A stretch of 64,000 nt of DNA from NCBI RefSeq assembly GCF_025947185.1, contig NZ_CP110001.1, positions 806,001-870,000 of the forward strand, given 5' to 3'. Shown here in pieces: positions 57,729-64,000 of the stretch. Source of the DNA: Flavobacterium sp. N2038 (GTDB lineage: Bacteria > Bacteroidota > Bacteroidia > Flavobacteriales > Flavobacteriaceae). The notes under the pieces were generated by a model that was not told the DNA's origin, did no database searches, and was given only the letters and a program-made list of their open reading frames with translations. The translations under genes and the position numbers were made by a program. Every line of letters starts with the position of its first letter. Positions within the stretch are counted from its first letter, which is position 1.

Positions 57729-57759
57729 CAAAAATAGTTAATTTGTTCTAATCAACCAA
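57729..57759 (-). promoter_or_regulatory. bioB promoter (TTG - 20 bases - TATTTTTG)
   Basis: On the minus strand TATTTTTG occupies 57736-57729 and TTG occupies 57759-57757, with 20 bases between them. It is 23 bases before the bioB start. Confidence 0.65.
57737..57756. promoter_or_regulatory. Inverted repeat filling the bioB promoter spacer
   Basis: GTTAATT (57737-57743) and AATCAAC (57750-57756) are inverted with one mismatch around six bases. They fill exactly the spacer between the -33 and -7 elements, a good position for a repressor operator. No similar dyad was seen before bioF or bioD. Confidence 0.35.
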
Positions 57760-57795
57760 TGCTGAATTTTGTGAATGAATATTTGGCCGTTATTT

Positions 57796-57851
57796 TCAAA
57801 AAAGAAACACTCTAAAATCATAGAATTATACATTTTTATGATATTAGAGTG
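57796..57851 (-). terminator. Terminator-like hairpin after the small membrane protein gene
   Basis: CACTCTAA (57808-57815) pairs with TTAGAGTG (57844-57851), and ATCAT with ATGAT inside, separated by one mismatch. On the minus strand a T-rich stretch follows (57796-57806). Confidence 0.5.
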
Positions 57852-57877
57852 CTAAATGTTATGATTTATGTGAAATA

Positions 57878-58315
57878 TTAATCGGCTACATATTTATTGT
57901 TCCAATATAGCATCATCAATAAAGTTACAATTACAGAAGAAGCAATTCCTTCAAACAACAAGCAAATACAATAAGTTGGTACAGAAGGATTTCCTCCAAA
58001 CATAAAAGTTGCAGATAATGTTTTTACATAAGCGTCTCCGCCACGTGCATAACTATAAACTAATAATCCGAATATGCTCAACGCTACGCCAACCACAGAT
58101 GTTGCCATTGCAGAAACAGCATTCGATACAAAATTGGTTTCGCCTTCATGGAGATTCATTTGCATAGTTCTGTTTACACCATAAAAGATAAAAAATACAT
58201 TTAAGACACGTAAATAGAATAAATCTGCCAGACCAAGTACATTCATCAATAAAAAATAAATGCCTATTCCCAGGAATATTAGAAACCCGTTGGTAATTTC
58301 TTTAGGTAATTTCAT
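57878..58315 (-). CDS. Small four-helix membrane protein, unknown function
   Basis: 145 residues that I do not recognise. Four hydrophobic segments are visible, at about 10-28, 33-47, 68-92 and 112-137. The loop between helices 2 and 3 is polar (QMNLHEGETNFVSNA). No signal peptide, zinc-binding or catalytic motif is apparent. It lies between ribF and bioB on the same strand, 118 bases after the ribF stop, and is followed by its own hairpin. Coding status is supported by the consistent membrane-protein composition and a good start. Confidence 0.65.
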   Translation of the reverse strand: MKLPKEITNGFLIFLGIGIYFLLMNVLGLADLFYLRVLNVFFIFYGVNRTMQMNLHEGETNFVSNAVSAMATSVVGVALSIFGLLVYSYARGGDAYVKTLSATFMFGGNPSVPTYCICLLFEGIASSVIVTLLMMLYWNNKYVAD

Positions 58316-58433
58316 AGTGGTTATTTTTAAAGAAGTTAATAGTAAATATGTGAAAAACAGAGTTCTATATCAAATTTACTAAAAAAATAACTACGATGAT
58401 TTAAAAAACACGAAAAGTATTTTTAGAGAAATA

Positions 58434-59363
58434 TTAAAGTTGTTCGATAAATTTTAAGGCATCAATTTTATCTTGATTTAACTGTGCTTTCAATAATTCG
58501 ACTGAACCAAATTTTTGTTCTTCACGAAGATAATGCAACAGCGAAACTTCGATTTTTGCACCATAAATATCAGCATCAAAATCAAAAAGATGGACTTCAA
58601 TAGTTTGTTTTTGCCCATTTACAGTAGGATTGAAGCCAATGTTCATCATTCCAAAAATTTCTTTAGTATCTACAATAGCTTTAACCGCATAAACACCATT
58701 TTTTGGAATCAATTTATAATCTTCTTCAATCTCAATATTTGCCGTTGGAAAACCAATTGTTCTCCCCAGCTGCTTTCCTTTCACTACAGTACCAGATAAA
58801 AAATAAGCATACCCAAGATATTCATTGGCCAATGTCATATTTCCTTCGGTAAGTGCTTTTCTGATTTTGGTAGAGCTTACAGAAACGTCCTGAATTTCTT
58901 GTGCAGAAATTTGTTCAACTTCAAAACCATATTCTATTCCAAAAGCGATTAAATCATCAATATTTGCAGTTCTGTTTCTGCCAAAACGATGATCATGCCC
59001 AATAATTATTTTCTGAATATGAAACTGGTCCACTAAAATCGAATGCACAAATTCTTCGGCAGTAAGTCTTGAGAAGCTTTCGTTAAAAGGATGAATAATA
59101 AGATTTTCTATTCCTGTTTCTTCCAGAAGCTTTGTTTTTTCACCAATAGTGTTTAAAAGTTTTATTTCTGATTTTTCCTGCAATACCATTCTGGGATGCG
59201 GAAAAAAAGTAAGTACCAAACTTTCGTATTTGCCGTTTTCGGTGTTCTGAGTAATTCGTTCAAGAATTTTTTTATGACCAATATGCACGCCATCAAAGGT
59301 TCCAAGAGTTAAAATTGTTTTCTTGGTTGAACGGAAATCGTTTATAGAATGAAAGAGCTTCAA
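58434..59363 (-). CDS. ribF: Bifunctional riboflavin kinase / FAD synthetase
   Basis: A 309-residue enzyme that makes FMN and then FAD. The FAD-synthetase domain is N-terminal (LTLGTFDGVHIGHKKIL, IIIGHDHRFGRNR). The riboflavin-kinase domain is C-terminal (GRTIGFPTANI, NGVYAVKA, GFNPTVNGQKQTIEVHLFDF). I start it at the TTG at 59363 (MKLFHSINDF), because a -7 element overlaps an earlier in-frame TTG at 59387 that would lie upstream of the transcript start. There is no ATG option nearby. No FMN riboswitch precedes it. Confidence 0.94.
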   Translation of the reverse strand: MKLFHSINDFRSTKKTILTLGTFDGVHIGHKKILERITQNTENGKYESLVLTFFPHPRMVLQEKSEIKLLNTIGEKTKLLEETGIENLIIHPFNESFSRLTAEEFVHSILVDQFHIQKIIIGHDHRFGRNRTANIDDLIAFGIEYGFEVEQISAQEIQDVSVSSTKIRKALTEGNMTLANEYLGYAYFLSGTVVKGKQLGRTIGFPTANIEIEEDYKLIPKNGVYAVKAIVDTKEIFGMMNIGFNPTVNGQKQTIEVHLFDFDADIYGAKIEVSLLHYLREEQKFGSVELLKAQLNQDKIDALKFIEQL

Positions 59364-59384
59364 AACAAATAATTTAAGATGGTG

Positions 59385-59392
59385 CAAATTTA
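59385..59392 (-). promoter_or_regulatory. ribF -7 element (TAAATTTG)
   Basis: A minus-strand TAnnTTTG match ending 22 bases before the TTG start at 59363. It overlaps the alternative TTG at 59387, and this decides the start choice. No ideal -33 was found. Confidence 0.5.
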
Positions 59393-59528
59393 TACTATCT
59401 ATTTTAAATTTGATACCAAGCTTAATTGATTTTTACTGAGAATATCTTACTTTTTGTGAAAATAAACCAACTCATCGATTAAAAAGTATTAAATGTCGTT
59501 TATATGTAAGAATTTGATTTAATTCTTT

Positions 59529-59536
59529 TAATTTTG
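59529..59536 (+). promoter_or_regulatory. Metalloprotease gene -7 element (TAATTTTG)
   Basis: A TAnnTTTG match 23 bases before the ATG at 59559. With this promoter the upstream in-frame GTG at 59547 would sit almost at the transcript start, so the ATG is preferred. Confidence 0.5.
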
Positions 59537-59558
59537 ATCTTTCTAAGTGACTCTGAAT

Positions 59559-62231
59559 ATGAAAAAACAATTACTTTTTATATTATTTATTTTTGCCTTT
59601 GCCAATATTCATGCTCAAAGCGATGATTTATGGCAAAAAACCAATCCGAATACTTTTTTAAGTAAAAAGACAAATGAGGCGGATTCTGAAAAATTATATT
59701 ATAAATTAAGCTCAGATCACCTACGGACGAAGCTTTCTTCAATAACTAATACTACGTCAAAAAAAACTAAGACTGAAATTACAATTCCAAACCTTAATGG
59801 TGTTCTGGAAAAGTTTTCGGTTTGGGAATCTTCAAATTTTGAACCGGAATTACAGGCAAAATATCCTGAGATCAGAGCTTACGAGGGATCTGGTTTAGAT
59901 GATAAAACAGCAAAAATTCATTTCAGCGTTTCACCATTTGGAATACAAACTATGGTATTTCGTGCTGATAAATCGACTGAGTTTATTGAAGAAAATCCGG
60001 ATGACAAGTCGCAGTATGTTTTATTTGCCAAAAGTGATAAGGCTTCAAAAGGACTGATATGTCAAACAGAAGACAAAAAAAGTGATTTAATTACTTCGGC
60101 AAAAACAGGGAAAACGACATCAAATGCAAAAGTTTTTAAAACATTGCGTCTGGCATTATCCTGTACAGGCGAGTATACTAAGTTTTTTGGTGGTACAAAG
60201 GCTCAGGCTACTAGTGCAATGAACGCAACACTAACAAGAGTTAATGGTGTCTTTAATAAAGATTTGGCTGTAAGACTGATATTGATTTCAAATAATGACG
60301 CTATAATTTATACCGATCCAACAACAGATCCTTACTCTGATGCAAAAACAGGAGTAAAAGGATCCTGGAATACAGAAGTGCAAAATAATCTGACTTCGGT
60401 AATAGGAAATAGCGGTTATGATATCGGACATTTATTTGGTGCTACGGGTGGAGGCGGAAATGCCGGATGTATTGGGTGTGTTTGTGATAATCCAACCTCT
60501 GATGAGCCTTTAGGAAAAGGAAGTGCTTTTACTTCTCCATCTGACGGAAAACCTCAGGGAGATACATTCGATATTGATTTTGTAGCACATGAACTTGGAC
60601 ATCAGTTAGGGGCAATGCATACTTTTTCTTTTGATTCTGGAGAGAGAACAAGTGTAAATGTCGAGCCGGGAAGTGGTTCTACCATTATGGGTTATGCTGG
60701 TATTTCTGATGGGTATGATGTTCAGATGCATTCAGACGATTATTTTGCTTATGCCAGTATTTTACAGATTCAGGATAATCTGGCTACAAAAAGTTGCCCG
60801 GTAAGTACAGCAATAACCAATAACCCACCTGTAATCAATGCCGGTGCTAATTATACAATTCCCATTTCTACAGCATTTATTTTGACAGGAACAGGATCTG
60901 ATCCGGAAGGAGATTCAGTAACTTACAATTGGGAAGAATATGATAATGCAACAACGACATCTGAAGAAAATAGCAAGGCTTATCCAACAAAACCAGACGG
61001 GCCTTTGTTTAGATCCGTTATTCCAAGTAGTAGTCCAGTTCGTTACATGCCTGGTTTTAACTCAGTTCTTCAAAATAGATTAACCACTACCTGGGAGTCT
61101 GTGACGTCTATTGCAAGAACGTTGCATTTTACTTTAACTGGTAGAGATAATGCCGCTTCAGGGGCAGCTCAGACCAATACAGCTCAAATGATTGTAAACG
61201 TTTCTTCTTCAGCCGGACCGTTTGAAATTACATCGCATGTTAACGATGATGTAAGTTGGTGGCAGGGATTGAGTGAAACGGTTACTTGGAATGTAAATAA
61301 TACCAATACATTGCAAGGTTCGTCTACTGTTGATATTAAATTGTCTACAGACGGAGGAGCAACTTTTCCGATAACTTTAGCTGCAAATACACCAAATGAT
61401 GGTTCCGAAGTTATTGTTCTTCCAGCCAGTGTACCCTCTTCAAAAAATTGCAGAATTTTGATTCAGCCAACAGGCAATATCTATTATGCTATAAACAAAA
61501 AGCCTTTTGCAGTAGGATATACATCAACTACAACTTGTAATTCATATAGCTTCGGGAGTTCATTTTCGATCCCTAATACAACTACCTTTGTTACAAAAAC
61601 AGTAACAGTTCCGGCAACTGATGCTGTAATTTCAGATGTAAATGTCTTGATTAATGTAACGCATGAGAATCTTTCGGATCTGGAAATTCAAATTGTAAAT
61701 CCTCAGGGAACCATTGTACAGTTGTTTAATAAAAGCTGCACTGCAACAAACTCAACTTTAGCCCTTCAGTTTGATGATTCGGGAGCCACTTTAGATTGTG
61801 GTAAAACAACACAACAAATTGTTGTTCCGGTAGATTTTTTAAGTGTCTTTAATGGTCAAAGCCCTGCTGGAACCTGGACTTTTCGAGTAAGAGATGCGGT
61901 TGTTGGAAGCTTTGGAACTATAAATTCGGCTTCAGTAAACATTTGTGGTCAGACATTTACACTAGATGCAGTTGATTTTGATAAAATAGATTTTAATCTT
62001 TACCCAAATCCAAACAAAGGAAATTTCAATATTCAGTTTAAAAGCGATTCATTATCCGAAATAAAGATTTTTGTACATGATATTTTAGGTAAGATAGTAT
62101 ATTCAAATACATATGGAGCAACGAAACAATTTAGTCAAAATATTCAGTTGCCAAATGTTTCTTCCGGAATGTACCTTATTACCGTAATTGACGGAGATAA
62201 AAGAACGGTAAAGAAAATTGTGGTGAACTAA
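59559..62231 (+). CDS. Secreted reprolysin-like metalloprotease with T9SS type A sorting domain
   Basis: 890 residues. Signal peptide about 1-20 (FANIHAQ). A propeptide-like region runs to about 190. A metzincin catalytic domain holds the zinc motif HELGHQLGAMH (first His at residue 344) and the Met-turn region STIMGYAG. Beta-sandwich domains follow, including a P/proprotein-convertase-like domain at about 670-800 (VTHENLSDLEIQIVNPQG, SPAGTWTFRVRD). The C-terminal sorting domain (NLYPNPNKGNFNI, GMYLITVIDG) is the classical T9SS type A signal, unlike the five giant proteins. It is probably a secreted digestive protease, and it converges on comF. Confidence 0.93.
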   Translation: MKKQLLFILFIFAFANIHAQSDDLWQKTNPNTFLSKKTNEADSEKLYYKLSSDHLRTKLSSITNTTSKKTKTEITIPNLNGVLEKFSVWESSNFEPELQAKYPEIRAYEGSGLDDKTAKIHFSVSPFGIQTMVFRADKSTEFIEENPDDKSQYVLFAKSDKASKGLICQTEDKKSDLITSAKTGKTTSNAKVFKTLRLALSCTGEYTKFFGGTKAQATSAMNATLTRVNGVFNKDLAVRLILISNNDAIIYTDPTTDPYSDAKTGVKGSWNTEVQNNLTSVIGNSGYDIGHLFGATGGGGNAGCIGCVCDNPTSDEPLGKGSAFTSPSDGKPQGDTFDIDFVAHELGHQLGAMHTFSFDSGERTSVNVEPGSGSTIMGYAGISDGYDVQMHSDDYFAYASILQIQDNLATKSCPVSTAITNNPPVINAGANYTIPISTAFILTGTGSDPEGDSVTYNWEEYDNATTTSEENSKAYPTKPDGPLFRSVIPSSSPVRYMPGFNSVLQNRLTTTWESVTSIARTLHFTLTGRDNAASGAAQTNTAQMIVNVSSSAGPFEITSHVNDDVSWWQGLSETVTWNVNNTNTLQGSSTVDIKLSTDGGATFPITLAANTPNDGSEVIVLPASVPSSKNCRILIQPTGNIYYAINKKPFAVGYTSTTTCNSYSFGSSFSIPNTTTFVTKTVTVPATDAVISDVNVLINVTHENLSDLEIQIVNPQGTIVQLFNKSCTATNSTLALQFDDSGATLDCGKTTQQIVVPVDFLSVFNGQSPAGTWTFRVRDAVVGSFGTINSASVNICGQTFTLDAVDFDKIDFNLYPNPNKGNFNIQFKSDSLSEIKIFVHDILGKIVYSNTYGATKQFSQNIQLPNVSSGMYLITVIDGDKRTVKKIVVN

Positions 62232-62255
62232 AAGGTTCTCAAATTCCAAAATCTC

Positions 62256-62303
62256 AAATTCCAAATTCCGATCAAATTACTGTTTGATTGGAATTTGGAA
62301 TTT
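62256..62303. repeat. AAATTCC-type hairpin between convergent genes
   Basis: AAATTCCAAATTCCGATCAA (62256-62275, then A) pairs with 62283-62303 over TTACTG, 21 bp with one G-T pair. Further AAATTCC units precede it (62240-62255). It is related to the repeat between atpD and atpC and probably also serves as a terminator. Confidence 0.75.
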
Positions 62304-62324
62304 TGGTTTAAAATGTATTTCCGG

Positions 62325-63005
62325 CTAGTGTGCTACTGCCATACATACAATACTGATTTTTGCACCGGGTATTTTTAGTAATGCACGCGCACATGCCTCA
62401 AGTGTGGCTCCGGTTGTTAATACGTCGTCAACAATTAAAAAGTGTTTGTGGTGATTTGTTTCTGAAAAATGGACATCAAAGATAGAATCAATATTTTCAG
62501 ATCTGCCTAACAGATTTTTCTTTGATTGTGTTTTTGAATAACGCTTTCGATATAAAACAGTGTCATCAAAAATAAGATTTAAAGAAGCTGCCAAAGTTTT
62601 TCCAAAAGTTGTAACCTGATTATAGCCTCTCTCTTTAAGTTTTTTAGAATGCAGCGGTACTGGAATTATAATATCAAAAGGTTTGTTCAGTTTCAGATCT
62701 TTTAAATCTTCAGCATACCAACTGCCTAAAACAGTGCCTATTTCTTCATGACCTTTGTATTTTAAATTATGAATAAGTTCCTGAACAATACCTTTTTTAT
62801 TAAAATACAGAAGAGCCGATGCGTGTTCAATCTCGATTTTTCCATAAAATTTCTTAACAGCTTCGTTATTAGAATCTAAATGATATTGCGTAAGCGGTAA
62901 TTCATGACGACAAATGGTACACAAAACAGTTTCATTTGTCATCAAAACCGATCGGCATCCGGAGCAAACTTTTGGAAAAAACAGATTTATGATATAATTA
63001 AACAC
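62325..63005 (-). CDS. comF: ComF family phosphoribosyltransferase-like protein
   Basis: A 226-residue protein with an N-terminal C4 zinc finger (C14, C17, C29, C32), the internal LIHNLKYKGHEEIG motif, a PVPLHSKKLKERGYNQ stretch and the PRPP-binding loop IVDDVLTTGATLEA. ComF proteins assist DNA uptake in naturally competent bacteria and are also found in non-competent ones. The length is normal. A phosphoribosyl acceptor is not established. It is divergent from the glycyl-tRNA synthetase gene. Confidence 0.92.
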   Translation of the reverse strand: MFNYIINLFFPKVCSGCRSVLMTNETVLCTICRHELPLTQYHLDSNNEAVKKFYGKIEIEHASALLYFNKKGIVQELIHNLKYKGHEEIGTVLGSWYAEDLKDLKLNKPFDIIIPVPLHSKKLKERGYNQVTTFGKTLAASLNLIFDDTVLYRKRYSKTQSKKNLLGRSENIDSIFDVHFSETNHHKHFLIVDDVLTTGATLEACARALLKIPGAKISIVCMAVAH

Positions 63006-63025
63006 AAATAGAAAGAATTTAGTTA

Positions 63026-63033
63026 CAAAAATA
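63026..63033 (-). promoter_or_regulatory. comF -7 element (TATTTTTG)
   Basis: A minus-strand TAnnTTTG match 20 bases before the comF start. The nearest TTG is only about 15 bases further upstream, shorter than ideal. Confidence 0.45.
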
Positions 63034-63088
63034 ACGAAATTGATGTTTCAATCTTTGTAATTTTTCTTTTTTTTAAACGTACTTTTTA

Positions 63089-63096
63089 TATTTTTG
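63089..63096 (+). promoter_or_regulatory. Glycyl-tRNA synthetase -7 element (TATTTTTG)
   Basis: An exact TAnnTTTG match ending seven bases before the ATG at 63104, which implies a very short leader. The -33 region is T-rich without TTG. Confidence 0.45.
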
Positions 63097-63103
63097 CATC
63101 ACT

Positions 63104-64000
63104 ATGGCAAAACAAGACGATTTATTTAAGAATGTGGTTTCGCACGCAAAAGAGTACGGATTTATTTTTCCGTCAAGCGAAGTATACGATGGATTGAGTG
63201 CAGTGTATGATTATGCACAAAATGGTGTCGAGTTAAAAAAGAATATTCGTGAATATTGGTGGAAATCAATGGTTCAGATGAATGAAAATATTGTAGGACT
63301 AGATGCTGCAATATTAATGCACCCAACTACCTGGAAAGCTTCGGGCCACGTTGATGCATTCAATGATCCATTAATTGACAATAAAGATTCTAAGAAAAGA
63401 TATAGAGCAGACGTTTTAGTTGAAGATTATGCTGAAAAGATTAATCTGAAAGCTAAAAAAGAAATCGAAAAAGCAAAAGCTCGTTTTGGCGATGCATTCA
63501 ACGAAGAGGAATTTGTAACTACAAATGCGCGAGTAATTGAATATTTGGCTAAAGAAAGAGAAATCAGAGAGCGTTTAGGACGTTCTTTAGGTAATGGAGA
63601 TCTGGAAGATGTAAAAGCTTTGATCGATGAGCTTGAAATTGCTGATCCTGAAACCGGTTCAAGAAACTGGACAGAGGTTAAGCAATTTAACTTAATGTTC
63701 GGAACTAAATTGGGAGCTTCTGCAGAATCTGCAATGGATCTTTATTTACGTCCGGAAACAGCTCAGGGTATTTTTGTGAACTTCCTGAATGTTCAGAAAT
63801 CTGGTCGTATGAAAGTTCCTTTTGGAATTGCTCAAACAGGTAAAGCATTTAGAAACGAAATTGTTGCAAGACAATTTATTTTCCGTATGCGTGAATTCGA
63901 ACAAATGGAAATGCAGTTTTTCGTGCGTCCGGGAGATGAGATGAGATGGTACGAACACTGGAAAACTACACGTTTAAACTGGCACTTATCTTTAGGATTA
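63104..64000 (+). CDS. glyS: Glycyl-tRNA synthetase, homodimeric class II (5' part, runs off the window)
   Basis: The first 299 codons are open and continue past the right edge. They match the eukaryote-like single-chain (alpha2) glycyl-tRNA synthetase: an opening of KNVVSHAKEYGFIFPSSEVY, then GLSAVYDYAQNGVELKKNI, HPTTWKASGHVDAFNDPL, MFGTKLGASAESAMDLYLRP, ETAQGIFVNF and the class II motif 2 region FRNEIVARQFIFRMREFEQM. The enzyme charges tRNA-Gly. Start at ATG 63104, right after a -7 element. It is divergent from comF. Confidence 0.96.
   Translation, partial: MAKQDDLFKNVVSHAKEYGFIFPSSEVYDGLSAVYDYAQNGVELKKNIREYWWKSMVQMNENIVGLDAAILMHPTTWKASGHVDAFNDPLIDNKDSKKRYRADVLVEDYAEKINLKAKKEIEKAKARFGDAFNEEEFVTTNARVIEYLAKEREIRERLGRSLGNGDLEDVKALIDELEIADPETGSRNWTEVKQFNLMFGTKLGASAESAMDLYLRPETAQGIFVNFLNVQKSGRMKVPFGIAQTGKAFRNEIVARQFIFRMREFEQMEMQFFVRPGDEMRWYEHWKTTRLNWHLSLGL

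Noticed and set aside
59363..59387. An upstream TTG start for ribF at 59387
   Set aside because: It overlaps the putative -7 element and adds eight residues not expected in RibF.
59364..59546. An FMN riboswitch before ribF
   Set aside because: A -7 element lies just before the start and the leader is only about 15 bases. No conserved RFN core was seen.

Overview
The window looks like a chromosomal segment of a Flavobacterium-type member of the Bacteroidota. The evidence is a low-GC sequence, Bacteroidota-type promoters (TTG, about 19 bases, then TAnnTTTG) with no obvious Shine-Dalgarno sites, SusC/OAR-like and type IX secretion (T9SS) cargo proteins, GT51/AsmA-like and DUF4270/DUF3667 proteins, and an atpDC pair standing apart from the other ATP synthase genes. 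No tRNA, rRNA, CRISPR array, prophage or transposase was found.

Layout. 1-9.5 kb: xth, an OmpA-type lipoprotein, a Tas-like aldo/keto reductase, then a minus-strand block (panC, panD, a degenerate esterase, radA, a GT51 transglycosylase with a long N-terminal extension). 9.6-13.9 kb: a plus-strand run with a half glycogen synthase, a DUF4270 lipoprotein and glmS. The last two carry four single-base frameshifts within about 1.2 kb, which most likely reflect sequence errors. 14.3-20.8 kb: a TonB-dependent receptor paired with an SGNH-hydrolase lipoprotein, then atpD-atpC. 21-29.6 kb: a small secreted protein, a DUF3667 protein, and a dispersed biotin cluster (bioF, bioD, bioA and a FabF-like ketosynthase) interrupted by a GxxExxY gene and a TraB/GumN-ECF sigma-membrane protein operon. 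bioB lies further away at 57 kb. 56.6-64 kb: bioB, a small membrane protein, ribF, a T9SS metalloprotease, comF and the start of glycyl-tRNA synthetase.

The most distinctive region is 29.6-56.2 kb. Five giant paralogous secreted proteins (about 1,285 to 1,912 residues) share one C-terminal module of about 500 residues, ending in a sorting domain that resembles the T9SS 'type C' signal. Their N-terminal parts differ: PA14 and cadherin-like; discoidin plus Ig-like repeats; a 14-unit delta-60 repeat array; glycine-rich plus fibronectin III; and glycine-rich plus a 95-residue tandem repeat. Only recX interrupts the array. It looks like a surface-protein diversification locus driven by duplication, tandem-repeat growth and recombination.

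Intergenic regions hold several families of inverted repeats, mostly between convergent genes or at operon ends. One family (built on AAATTCC) appears to have left short in-frame peptides inside bioF and bioD. Gene functions are assigned by recognising motifs by eye. No database search was run.
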